A stretch of 64,000 bases of DNA from Odiellus spinosus. Its lineage: Eukaryota > Arthropoda > Arachnida > Opiliones > Phalangiidae. Below are positions 1-10,560 of the stretch, piece after piece. The notes below the pieces were generated by a model. That model had not been told where the DNA came from, made no database searches, and worked only from the letters and a program-made list of their open reading frames with translations. Made by a program: the position numbers and the translations under genes. Numbering within the stretch: the stretch's first letter is position 1; each line of letters begins with the position of its first letter. Location of the stretch: contig OY987226.1 of assembly GCA_963920705.1 (NCBI GenBank), forward strand, positions 15,378,501-15,442,500, written 5' to 3'.

Positions 1-267
1 GAACTCTAACCAGCAGAAAAGGGGGCGGAGGATCGAAAAAGAGAGGGAGGGGAGTGGAAGATGGTGAAACTTCAAAGCATTGTTCAAGAGAAGAAAATGG
101 GGTGAAATATATACGTTTAAAGTGAGAATGAAAGGTGATAAGAAACTCAAATCAATATAAAATAAATTTATATTTAAATTATATGTATATTTTTAAGAAT
201 ATTTTAATCCTATTCTATTATCCAATCAAAGCCCGATCAAAACAAACGTAAACACTACACTCGTGAA

Positions 268-440
268 TAGAGGTTGGGGTTTGGACAAGATAATTTCTGT
301 TTGATTTATCATAATTATAAATTATCCAAGGGAAGTCTATGATAAATCCAACGTAATCGCGAATATTTAACTGATTATTATTAATAATTAACAGATTAAC
401 CAAATATTTATTGATTATCTTGTCCAAACTCCGACCTCTC
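268..440. mobile_element. hAT-type MITE, copy 1 (173 bp)
   Basis: Short non-autonomous DNA transposon with no coding capacity. The left end reads TAGAGGTTGGGGTTTGGACA and the right end is its reverse complement with a few changes (the last base is C where A is expected). It is flanked by an exact 8-bp direct repeat, CTCGTGAA, at 260-267 and 441-448. An 8-bp target duplication and a 5'-YARNG start are hallmarks of the hAT superfamily. Three further copies occur in the window. The open frame across 218-493 is a by-product of this repeat. Confidence 0.88.
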
Positions 441-448
441 CTCGTGAA

Positions 449-1950
449 AAATGCAATGATACGCTGCCGTTTTACTTCACATTGATAGGGCAAAGTGACT
501 CAGACATAAAAAAATTACAAAAAGATGTAATTAACTTGTAGACGATTTAAAATGGTTAAATTTTGACCATTTTTAACAATTTGTTCACTTTTATAATAAT
601 CCAAAAAGTTTTAAATTATAAATTACTATTTTTGTAATTTTACCAGAGCAAACAGTAAATTACCAATTTAGAACTCAATATATTAGATATATAACTTAAG
701 GCTTAACTACAGCGAAACTTATAATACATAAAAGGTTGTCTGAATCATTACAGTCACGAAAGCGATGGTATTACGTGCCCGAAAGCGTGAAAATCAAGCA
801 ACCTTAGTTATAATGTACTATATAATTTGAATATTTAAATAAAATCAATTTTTCAAAGAGATTTTTCGAATTTAAATATTTTTTATACATATTTTCTTTT
901 ACACCCTCTATTTAATATAGCGTAAGAAGTAGTCTACAAGGAGGGCCATATCACGGTGGGGTATAAAGACGCTCGTTTTTACCATAGTTTTTCTAATGAA
1001 GGGATATCCTGGATGGCGCCATAACCCAAGACATTATACGCCTATGTCAAGAAATGAATTTTTTTTCCGTTATAGAAAAAAAAACAAGAGTAAAAATTCA
1101 TCCCTTGAGCGCCGAGGGGATATCCATGAGATAACGGTTATTTCCTAATACGTTTTTTATACCGGGCATCAAACTATATATAGGTGTGGTTCGTCCCAAA
1201 ATCAAAGTGCCACGTCAGCAAAATCTATCTCGAGTGAAATTTCAAAAATTATATTTTGAATTAAATTTCGCTGCATTTTCGACCCGAGATGATGGCGAAG
1301 CTCGAATGTTTTTCAACGTAAGACGATATTGAAAGGAAAGCTTACAACCCAAGGTTTTAAATTGAACTTAAAATACCAGAACAGTATCTTTAAAAACCAC
1401 TATAATTTTACGATGAAAACTTTCGATAAAAAATAAGGATATAAATTCGATATTTATATTTTATGGAAAATAATTCGGAAAAAAATGATAAATTTTAAAA
1501 TTAGTGATGGCCTTGCTTTAGATATTATTCAGTTACAACCATAAAATAACAGTATTATGCCATTAGAAAATTGGTTTTCTATGGATATCGATGTACCTTC
1601 TTAGGCTACAACTAACGTTTAATATCCGATCAAAAAGAAATAAAACAAAATTTGATTAAAACTAGTAGAATATTTATCAAGTAATGGATTTTAAAAATTT
1701 GATTTTCCCAACATAGATATTGAGTTCAGTAGTTCACTGACATATAGCCAATAGAGAAAAAAGGGTGGAGAATAAGGTACCACATGCACTTATTTACTTA
1801 ATTTTCATGCCTTTCACTATGTTACTTCTATGTCAGTAGATAGAATAAATATTCTTATAATGCAAGAATTGAAATACATAAATATAAAAACAATATATGC
1901 TAAATCCAATTTACTAAAACATGGTGAGTATATTTTTCATACATATTCGG
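449..1950. other. AT-rich stretch without recognised features
   Basis: No repeat family, RNA gene or convincing open frame is visible. A good splice-donor look-alike (GTGAGTAT) follows the ATG at 1921, but the ATG would be the only codon before it and nothing upstream supports an exon. Confidence 0.5.
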
Positions 1951-1953
1951 TTT

Positions 1954-2315
1954 ACTAGATTAGAAGCAAAAAATAAATAAACTAAGGGATAGAAAGCTGA
2001 CTGATTAAGTCATTACCTGTATCTCTTCTTCCTCCGCTTTACCTTTATTGCTTCTAAGACACGAAGTGGCTGACTATATTCTATTCACTAGATTAGAAGC
2101 AATAAAGATAAAGGGCGATTGAAAAAAAAATGGAAAATTACGACATTACCCGTATAGCTTCTTCCCCCGGTTTCTCCTTATTGCTTCTAAGACAATGGAC
2201 TTATATTACGTTCACTAGATTAAAAGCAATAAAGACGGAAAAACAGATTGATTACGTCATTACCCGTATAACTTCTTTCCCGCATTCCCCTTATTGCTTC
2301 TAAAACAATAGACTG
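1954..2315. repeat. tandem hairpin array, locus 1 (three units)
   Basis: Three units start at 1954, 2087 and 2214 (period about 130 bp) with ACTAGATTAGAAGC or a close variant. Each ends with TTATTGCTTCTAAGACA or a close variant, so every unit folds back on itself (TTAGAAGCAATAAAG against CTTTATTGCTTCTAA) to a hairpin of about 100 nt. Linkers of about 26-32 nt separate the hairpins. The 3' arms are the best conserved part (core ATTACCCGTATARCTTCTT). The same hairpin type recurs at 55768-56217. Possible identities are a tandem MITE, a small-RNA precursor cluster or a structured satellite; the sequence alone does not decide. Confidence 0.75.
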
Positions 2316-2329
2316 AAAAAACCGTTTTC

Positions 2330-3150
2330 CTACGATTCTAAATCGTTTCTTTGGTGGGGTTTTCCATTAAACTAATAGAATATACAAGAGCCCTTGTCAC
2401 AAAGTCTGTCCACTTTTAAGACATATAATGAAGGGGAAACCGTGGGAAAATTTGGTTTCAACATCTTTCCTTCCATCCTGATGCTCTATAACATCAATTG
2501 TTTTATTCGCTTTTTCTTAAGTTGGCAGTATACGTGTAGTATAGATCTCGGTATCCCGTCTATAATAGGCCAAAGAGATTACGCGATATTGATCCGCTAG
2601 GGGGAGTGAGTGAACTATACGGCTTCTAAGAGTATACCCTGCGTAAATACATTAAGCTATCTATATAGGGAACAAAGAATGGCGGGACTAAGAAGGACAC
2701 CCGATGTGAAAGCAGTCAACGATAATCGAATTTATGTTTTCTCTTTGGTGACATTGGAATCGGAAGTAATGTTTGTGGATTCACCCCCATTTCGAACTGT
2801 CTTTTAACTTAATTACTAAAGCATTAAAGTTTCTTTTTATTATTTATTACTGTTCAATTTTAATTTATGAAGATAAACATAACAGCCAATTAGTTTTAAT
2901 ACTTATTTTGAATTATATATACGTAATAGGATGCTGTGTTGTGGAGAACTAAATAGACAAAATTAAATCCCGACTCTTAATCCTTTCTAATTACATTTTT
3001 ACCATTTTAAATTCTGTACTTATTACATCCATGGAGTAATAACAACTAGATACCAAAACTTCTTATAAACAATACCAAAAGTCTACCACTTTATTCCATA
3101 AAAGTAAACAACGCCTCGTTGCTTAATACTATCAGCAAAGGTGCAGGTAA
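2330..3150. other. stretch with two unconvincing open frames
   Basis: Open frames of 68 and 65 codons at 2394-2600 and 2610-2807 have no recognisable domain and no clear splice context, and the first starts with TTG. I do not call them genes. The remainder is AT-rich and featureless. Confidence 0.4.
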
Positions 3151-3159
3151 ATGTATCGG

Positions 3160-3315
3160 CAGGTTCTGATTCGAGACACTCTAGCGAGGAAGAGTCCAAA
3201 TCACTCAAGCCATACAGGGATGATGGCTTTTTCGCTATTTTTAAGTGATGGGGTAGTACGTTTACCTGGTCCTTTCCTGATATTATTAAGCTACGAGGCG
3301 TTGATTACTTTTATG
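3160..3315 (+). repeat. dispersed repeat A, copy 1 (possibly coding-derived)
   Basis: Matches 13515-13755 in blocks: TTCGAGACACTCTAG, then GAGGAAGAGT and a stretch reading SLKPYRDDG here and SLEPDRDDD in the other copy, then TTTTAAGTGATGG and TATTAAGCTACG. The acidic, serine-rich reading is kept better than the spacing, so the source may have been a protein-coding sequence (old transposon or processed gene). This copy has a stop soon after the conserved core. Confidence 0.5.
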
Positions 3316-3319
3316 GAAT

Positions 3320-4470
3320 AAACTGTTAGACTTTTGATAATACTTAATTTATTATTCTTTATACCAGTTTTTATGTAAAAAATTAACTGAATATTGTTCG
3401 ACATTAATTGTGACTCACTACTAGAAAACGTTCTTAAATGTCGTTCTCGCATCAAATCAAAATATAAAATTGGCAACGAAAGGATCAGTATTGTATTATT
3501 TTGTGGGTCCTCCCCATTTCTTCTATATATAATATGGTTTAAGGGATGTCGGGGGCGCTAGAAGTTCCATTAGGGCCTGTAGTCACGTGACTGGAAGGAC
3601 GACCCTCGATGCACGCCTCATTAATCCCAAAGAGACGCTGTACAACTGTGTATATAACCCTATATATACAGTAAAGGCTTGGCCGTGTAAAAAAGTGTAT
3701 ATAAACGTAGAAAGCCTTTTTCAGCCTAGCGGTTGGCGAGCGGGCGCGGCTAAAGCATTGACGCCAGACTAGTGGGCGCTACTCCCAATAACATTGGAAT
3801 CCCGCTAAATTAGGTAGAGGGTACAGGGATTTCTTCTTATAACTTCTATCATAGTCCTTGGCGTTACACTTTCAAATTACACCGTGTACAAAGCCTAGAT
3901 TTCGGACACCATCACTAAAGGTCCAGCAAAAAAAAAATCTTAGGGTGCTTTTACAAGTATGTTATATCCGAATTTAATTTATTATATTCGTCCAATATAC
4001 TATCTTAATGACCTATGACCTTAATGCGGTGAGATAATACTGAAGATAATGCAAATTTTTCGATGGGAAAATAAATAAGAAACGTCAATATAAGTCACAC
4101 TTGCGTTACCCGCGTTTTTCATTAAATTCATAATTGCATTGAGTTACGAAAATGTTTATTCCTAGAGTTTCAATTGACGTTTTGGTGGTAGGTACACTTC
4201 TAAAAAATATTGATGATAATCTTGAGATTCTTGTTGACTGCTTTTAGGATAACTATACAGCGGCAAAAATCTTAGATCTATATCTTCAAACTAAAGAGAA
4301 AATTCTTTGCTACCGACAACTCAATTGAAACTCTAATAAAATATGTTACACAACTCAATGAAATCGAGAAAAAAAAAATACAATTTATACGTGGGGTTGT
4401 GATGGCATCCTAACATGATGTATAGTGAATTTTCTGCGTGGTACGGAGTGGGACCCGTCTTTTACTGGTC
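3320..4470. other. no recognised gene; GC-richer block at 3540-3790
   Basis: The block 3540-3790 is richer in G+C than its surroundings and has an open frame of 61 codons (3587-3772) with no recognisable domain. The rest is AT-rich and shows no repeat family I can name. Confidence 0.4.
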
Positions 4471-4556
4471 CTAAGGCTCTAGTATAGACTCTTTCGGGTC
4501 CTCTGATAGGGCAGTGTATGTACCATCGACGTATCGCTTTCTCAAGCCAGTTAGGC
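4471..4556 (-). CDS. speculative second exon of the secreted-protein gene
   Basis: Reading leftward, an acceptor-like CTTAG ends just before 4556. Entering with two bases (which fits the phase-1 donor at 7082) gives 27 codons and a TAG. The peptide begins LTGLRKRYVDG and continues in hydrophilic, protein-like residues; the dibasic RKR would be a possible processing site. If joined to the exon at 7083-7158 it would give a short secreted peptide of about 53 residues. A frame of this length is expected often by chance, another frame on the same strand is also open here (4385-4576), and the intron would be about 2.5 kb. I regard this only as a candidate to test against transcripts. Confidence 0.12.
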
Positions 4557-5002
4557 CTAAGACGTAGCACTAACATTGTAAGAAAGGGGGTGGAGAATGC
4601 CTAGAAGCTATAGTGAGGAAGCTAGACGCGAGCGGACTGAAAGTGTCGTGCCTTCTTTTTTATCCGTAATCAATAACCGTCAATGGGTCGACTTTAGTGG
4701 TTTCTCTATTACGAAGAAGCTCGCTGCGCTGAGAACTTTATCATGACCAAACACGGAGGGCTTCTTTTTTTAGGCTTAGCGTTATATATACAAAGTTTCA
4801 GTTGCAGTTTGACCCGTATTTACAATAGACTACTTGAGAAATCGTACTAAGAACGCGTATACGTGATTATGAACCTAGTTTCTACGGTATATAATTTCGT
4901 CACAAGATGACAATATTGTACTATTAAAGTTAGCTTCTTTTCCGCGCGCGTTCTTCGTTTGATTTATTAATAGATTGAGAGATTTTCATTCTATAACGCG
5001 TT

Positions 5003-5215
5003 ACACAATCCATTTTACCACCCATTTTATAACTCTTTCTACAACCCATTCTTACAATTTATTATACAATCCATTATAAAACCCATCGTTACAATTCATT
5101 ATGCAGCCCCTCATTACAATTCATTATAAAACTCATTCTTACAATTCTTTAACAACCCATCCTTACAACCCATTCTACAACCCATCGTTACAATTCATTA
5201 CACAACCCATTCTAT
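5003..5215. repeat. degenerate minisatellite (ACAACCCATT type)
   Basis: Irregular tandem repetition of 10-13 bp words such as ACAACCCATT, ACAATTCATT and TTACAATCC, about 16-18 repeats in all. No open frame and no inverted symmetry. Confidence 0.75.
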
Positions 5216-6296
5216 CTTCGATTTCTTAAACTCACCTTAAACTTATTTTTCTACTCAAAACCCGAAATATGTAAGAAAAAAATCATATCTGTTTCGATCT
5301 ATCCACTCTAAAAATGAAACAAAATTCTTAGATAAATACAGATTTTCGATGGGCATTTAGGCACCTTCTAGTAGATTCAATAACATATAAAGTTCATATT
5401 CATAAAAGTTTACAAGTACTTGCTATACGGTGATTACGCAACCTTGAATCATTATGATATACCTTTAGAATTCAGGGCATAAAAATCTATATTTTATATT
5501 TATTCGGCTGCAATCTTTAAATGTACCATAATTCCCGAGTAAAAATTGGACTTGTAATAGAAATTTAGATCCCTTCTCGGGTTGCGACTGAGAATATTGA
5601 CTATATGGATTTATTTGGGAAAGGCTTATGTATAAGTCTTTCGTCAGCGGGGAAGCTTTACGCCATACCAGATAGCTGATCTATTCCGGTCGCGATTTTT
5701 TTTAAACGTGGGTTTAAAGGGGTGATGTATACGTTTCCTTACATAGTTTTGACTTTTTTTAAGGGATAAAGTTTGAAAAATGTCCTCAGGGACCCAAAAT
5801 ATACAACAATTTGGTGAAAGAGGTATACAACGTATCGTGATAATATATAGAAGATACAAGAAATGTGTTTGGAATTTTGGATAACCCCGATTTTAGGGGG
5901 GGGGGGGGTTAACGGTAAAGGAAAGGCACGTATTTTTTCCTATTTGTCTCCGAGACTGATAATACCCCCATGAATTTTCCTTGGCGTAGGCCTATGCCTA
6001 TATAATATAAAAACAATGTTCAGTGTGAATATCGTTCAAGAAAATAAATTTACAATGCTTTTCAGCAATATATATTTAAAAGGTCACGTTTTTTTCCCAG
6101 TGTGTTGTAGTGAAATTTAGGGTGAACTTGAAATAACATATATTATGTGTACGACACTCATAATATTTACAGAAGATTGTGATACGTTTTAATTAAAGAC
6201 TTATTTCATCCCTAATTGACGTAATAAAGTAAACTGCCATGTATAAGAGAAATTGAAAGTTTCAATTTCACACTATCTAAATTCAAACAAAGTTGT
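5216..6296. other. AT-rich stretch, G13 tract at 5896-5908
   Basis: Contains a 13-G homopolymer and a 71-codon minus-strand open frame (5644-5859) with no recognisable domain. It would lie inside the intron of the gene whose first exon is at 7083-7158, if that gene is real. Confidence 0.4.
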
Positions 6297-6842
6297 ACAA
6301 TATCCGCGCCTAAATTTGTAGAATATCCGCGCCTAAATTTGTAGAATATAAGCTCCTAAATTTGTAGAATATCAGCGCCTAAATTTGTAGAATATCCGCG
6401 CCTAAATTTGTAGAATATCCGCGCCTAAATTTGTGTCTAAATTTGTAGAATATATCCGTGCTTAAATTTGTAGAATATACACTTTAAATTTGTAGAATAT
6501 CCGCGATTAAATTTGTAGAATATCCGCGTCTAAATTTGGGCAATGTCTAAATTTGTAGAATATCCGCGTCTAAATTTGTACAATATCTGCGACTAGATTT
6601 GTTGAATATCCGCGTTTAAATTTGTAAAATATCCGCGTCTACATTTGTACAATATCTGCGTCTAAATTTGTACAATATCCGCGTCTAAATTTGTACAATA
6701 TCTGCGACTAGATTTGTTGAATATCCGCGTTTAAATTTGTACAATATCCGCGTCTACATTTGTACAATATCTGCGTCTAAATTTGTACAATATCCGCATC
6801 TAAATTTGTAGAATATCCACGTCAAAATTTGTATAATATCCG
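6297..6842. repeat. 23-bp minisatellite, about 24 units
   Basis: Unit approximately AATATCCGCGCCTAAATTTG plus TAG. Units drift from CCGCGCC at the left to CCGCGTC and CTGCGAC at the right, and a higher-order duplication of about 140 bp is visible (the block with CTGCGACTAGATTTGTTG occurs twice). Every unit carries one or two CpGs. It sits within the putative first intron of the minus-strand gene. Confidence 0.95.
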
Positions 6843-7082
6843 AAAATAAAATTGATTTTCATCTAGTTTTGTGTGGACCCATAACTGTAATTACCGAAAT
6901 TGTAGAACCCCTTTTCCAAAACACCCAAAAAATCTTAAAACGAAAATTCCCATAACTTATTTCAAACTCAAGAAGTAAATATGTGAATTTAATGTCACAC
7001 TCACACTTATGCAAATTTTAAATAAAACCTAAATTGACACAATAAATCCAAAACAAAAATCAAGAAAAGATCATTGACTCAC

Positions 7083-7158
7083 CCAAATCTAATGAGGCGA
7101 CGACACTGCAGGTAGCCAAGGCGAACATTGTAAAAGCGCAGAACGTGATAGTGTCCAT
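7083..7158 (-). CDS. first coding exon of a secreted or membrane protein (partial gene)
   Basis: ATG at 7158-7156 opens 25 codons plus one base and then meets GTGAGT (7082-7077), a consensus splice donor. The peptide starts MDTITFCAFTMFALATCSV and continues with small residues (VASLDL): a short N-region, a hydrophobic core of about 15 residues and a small-residue cleavage region, typical of an arthropod signal peptide. The intron would be phase 1, the common phase after signal-peptide exons of extracellular proteins. The family cannot be named because the mature part lies in other exons. Upstream, TTAAATA at 7241-7235 could be a weak TATA element with a start site about 30 bp downstream. The 80-codon frame extending further upstream is probably 5' untranslated sequence that happens to be open. 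Confidence 0.55.
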
Positions 7159-7230
7159 TTTGGGCGGACGAATCCCGTGACTGATTGATGTCCGACGACG
7201 GGACGATGTTGATAGTATTACGACCGAAGA

Positions 7231-7244
7231 GCGGGTATTTAACC
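7231..7244 (-). promoter_or_regulatory. possible TATA-like element of the secreted-protein gene
   Basis: On the minus strand the sequence reads GGTTAAATACCCGC, an A/T core framed by G/C as in many arthropod TATA boxes. It lies about 75 bp before the ATG. A plausible start (TATCAACATC) falls about 30 bp downstream, while a better initiator match (TCAGT at 7184-7180) is about 55 bp away, so the assignment is uncertain. Confidence 0.25.
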
Positions 7245-7249
7245 GCGTG

Positions 7250-8120
7250 ACCATACTGAACCAATCAGCGTCACGATAATACTTTGAACATTTCATAAAC
7301 ACGTTCGAGGGTTAAAACTCTTGTTTTTCACCAAATCATCTCCTAGTGACCATCTGTAAAATACAATAAAAAAAAAAGATAGAAAATTTAGTAGCTGCTG
7401 TTGGTTGGCCAGAAAATAACAGACGTATAATTTCCCAATAACTAACACCCTTCTAAATTGTTGTTCAGAATTGAAGTATATTAAAGCTGTAGCTGAATAC
7501 ACTATAAGGCTAAAAAAGGCCCGCATCTATTCCAGTATTGTTTCAATCAGCTTATCTCCACGATAACTGATTGTTAAAGGGTTACGGACTCCCAAAAGAA
7601 AATGTTATCGTGCATTAATTCTAACACAACTAACAGGTAAAACAAAGCTCCTGGATTCGGAATATTTTATATTTATCATATTATAATTTTTTAGACTTTG
7701 TCAAATAAACCGGTTTTGTAGCTACCTCCATCACAGGAATTGAATTCGGTAGTCTCCTAATGACGTCAAAATCAGATTTTGCGAATCCGATATAGCGCAC
7801 GCCACTAAATTCGCTTTTAAATTATATTTTAAAAGGTTACTAGATACTTATATAGTTTTTTTTAATGATTTGGACTGTTATAATATGCTTAAAAACTCGG
7901 CAAAAGTTTCGCGGTAACTTAAAGTTAATTATCAAAGTCTCGAAACTAGAGTCGCTAAGCCTAAATCCGTTTTTAAAAAAGTTGTAGTTTTCAAAAAAAA
8001 CAAGCACGTATTACTTTAAATTCGTACCAAAAACACGTATAGAGTCTAAGGCTAAGAACATGGTTGAACAGATGCCTTTCCCCCCGTTTCCACCATACTA
8101 CCAGAGTATCCATGAATAAA
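7250..8120. other. no recognised feature
   Basis: AT-rich. A 77-codon minus-strand open frame (7293-7526) shows no domain and no splice context. Confidence 0.4.
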
Positions 8121-8199
8121 ACTAGCCTATTAAGTACCCCCGATCATCCCTTCTCCTCGTTTTTGACCTTTTTCCACGTGACCTTTTCACGCGCCAGGC

Positions 8200-8315
8200 G
8201 ACCACCCATAAGCCCATGCACGAGATTCTTCCAACTGGCGCGAGACTACAAATAGACGATTTCGAAAACAACCTCGAGCAAATTTCACCCGCCTTTAACC
8301 ACACATTAGAACAGG
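8200..8315 (+). CDS. candidate internal exon, unidentified
   Basis: A pyrimidine-rich run (about 8140-8195) leads to CGCCAG, followed by about 39 open codons that read in part KPMHEILPTGARLQIDDFEN and end FNHTLEQ directly before a donor-like CAG/GTATAAG. The composition is protein-like (acidic, few low-complexity runs). However, this GC-richer patch is also open in another plus frame (8064-8255) and on the minus strand (8122-8304), so absence of stops is weak evidence. I do not recognise the family. Confidence 0.2.
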
Positions 8316-9385
8316 TATAAGGCTGAATAAAGCACTACCATGAGGGTTAAAATTGAAATAGTCCATAGAAAGGGGGTGAAATGATTAAAGCACGGGGTTT
8401 GCATGTAAGAAGTGGGCGAATGACACGAGGGGTCTATAATTTCCCCGGTTCCGGTCAGCTATTAGAGCCGTATAAGAAGGGGATACCCTTTGGAACTAAG
8501 CTAAGGTATACCCCGAATTGGGAGTGGTGGACCAATTACCAACAAATGAACTTTTACTTTTACACCACGCTTTTTTCGAGGGGGCTGGGAAGATCAGTAT
8601 AGAACAAAGGCTTAGCGTTTGAAACCAAGGCTTATATGTAAAATATAGGGGTATGTCAAAAACCTCTTTATACAAATGAAAAAAAGCGGTGCTCTTTTAA
8701 ACGCCTTTCGAACAAAGATCGAAATTAAGATCTTCACCATGATATAGACAGTCTATCGTATCCCACGAGGCCAAGGTGCTTATTATCCTATTGAGGGTTT
8801 AGGAGAGTCTATTTTCTAGGATTATTGATGATGTCTAGAAATGCCTATATTCTTGTAACTATCAGCTATGCTGTAATAGAGTGGGTATAAAGGTTCTACT
8901 CTTATGAGTCATACCAAGATAAATTATTTACGAGAGGTGTTAGGAAGGATAATTTAAAATTCATAACGTGAAATAGACCCGGCGACGATTAACAAAATTA
9001 GGCTTAGTGGGTATATATAATACTTCTATAGTAATTTTATCACGTTGTGCTTCGTATATTGCTCAATTCCGGTCGTATTACACCTCGCGTTAGAAAGAAC
9101 AAGCGTAATTGTTAAGTTATTAAATGGTAGAAGGTGCATGGATGGATGTCTAATAGCGACGCCCTAATTTAAATATTAGGTTTGTACAAGAGTATATATA
9201 ATCAATTTATGAATGTATACTTAGTGACTAATTGAATATAGACTGGCTTAAACGTGATACTTGAATGAAATTATGTTTACATTTTGATACAGTTGTTCTT
9301 ATCTATATTATGGAATTTAAATTTAGAGTAGCGTTTTCGGAAAGATCTTTAAAAAATGATACGCCATTCCTGCAATACTACGTCA
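8316..9385. other. no recognised feature
   Basis: AT-rich, with a 73-codon open frame at 8381-8602 lacking any recognisable domain. Nothing else structural is visible. Confidence 0.4.
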
Positions 9386-9389
9386 TCAC

Positions 9390-9605
9390 TACGTCACGTG
9401 GCAAATATAGAGTCTATAGTCGATTCTCGCACGTGATATGGTCACTTCCACGTGGTCTTAAATGCAGAAAGTTCTACCTTTATTGGAAACGTATTGTTTC
9501 ACGTCATCAATCGGAAAAAAATAAATCTGTATATTTTGGTCATTTTAATTTCGAAGTTTCTTAAAAACGGACCACCGTAGAATTGCAAAATTTTAAATAC
9601 GGGTT
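9390..9605. repeat. dispersed repeat B, copy 1
   Basis: Diverged match to 48940-49235 in the same orientation. Shared blocks include ATAGAGTC, GATTCTC, GCACGTGATA, and a right end with AAGTTTCTTAAAAACG followed by AAAATTTT. CACGTG words are frequent in it. The 99-codon frame at 9265-9564 runs across this repeat and I do not regard it as a gene. Confidence 0.5.
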
Positions 9606-9609
9606 TTAA

Positions 9610-10425
9610 ATAGTATGAAAATAACTAAAAATGGGATCGACAGCCTTACAGTAAATATCTGAAAGCTATATTATTGAAATATGATCAATATCATAAGGCT
9701 CTTATTATCTATAAGTAGCCAAATAACAATGTTATCTCTACTGTCTTGATAAGGAAACCATGCAGGGTCATATACAACGTATCACTTTAACATAAGATAT
9801 TAATAAACTTATGTTAATATTTATATACCGCATCTATCGCATCATACGTTAATTGAATCTAAAAAAGGGGTGTAAATATAATAAGGGATGGTCAGCGTTG
9901 ATGGTGAATTCCGCGCATGTCAGAACACCCCCTATATTCTTTGATAAAACAATAGAACGAGGCGTTAACAGAAAAACCATCATAAAATATATTGAAACCA
10001 TAAATAAAAAGAAATTCCTTAAACAAATTTAGCCGGAAGCCAAAAAATGAATTAATGGTTAAATTTTAAGAATAATATTAAAGTTTAAGAGTTATACTAG
10101 CTTATAAATGATTTATGGCGAGATAGTTGAATAGCATTTAAAACAAAGCCACTTCTATCCGAAATATCTTAAGATCTTATGAGGCAATATTGACTTTATA
10201 CGATCATATAAGGCTGAGCAGGTTTTTTAAGGATTTCTGTTGACGAGGCTCGATTCAAGGTTAACACCACACCAATTCTCGTTAAAATTATTTTTTCTGG
10301 TATAAAGGGAATGGGAAATTCAATGCAAATCATAATATTTTAATAAACATCATGGATAAAATGTTAGAAATGTGCATTCTTCAAATAAAGTATTTAAATT
10401 TTTATACAATCCTGCGACTTGACAC
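9610..10425. other. no recognised feature
   Basis: AT-rich intergenic or intronic sequence with no repeat family or convincing frame. Confidence 0.4.
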
Positions 10426-10429
10426 GTTT

Positions 10430-10560
10430 TAAGGAACTTAAAAATTAAAATGACTAAATATATAAAGTAGAATGTTTCTGAAACGTAATTAACGATAATT
10501 TTCTGGATTAAGGACTATTACGAAAAAGACATTAGAAGTATATAATCAAGAATATGTTAG
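10430..10560 (+). repeat. dispersed repeat C, copy 1
   Basis: Shares TCTGAAACGTAATTAACGAT and a downstream CTGGATTAAG / CACGAAAGAGAC-like block with 23245-23330. Ends are not clear and no target duplication was found, so the element type is unknown. Confidence 0.5.

Noticed and set aside
1921..1930. ATG directly followed by GTGAGTAT
   Set aside because: A single-codon exon is implausible and no 5' untranslated signals are visible.
6297..6842. Possible CRISPR-like array
   Set aside because: Units are contiguous 23-bp repeats with no unique spacers; it is a eukaryotic minisatellite.
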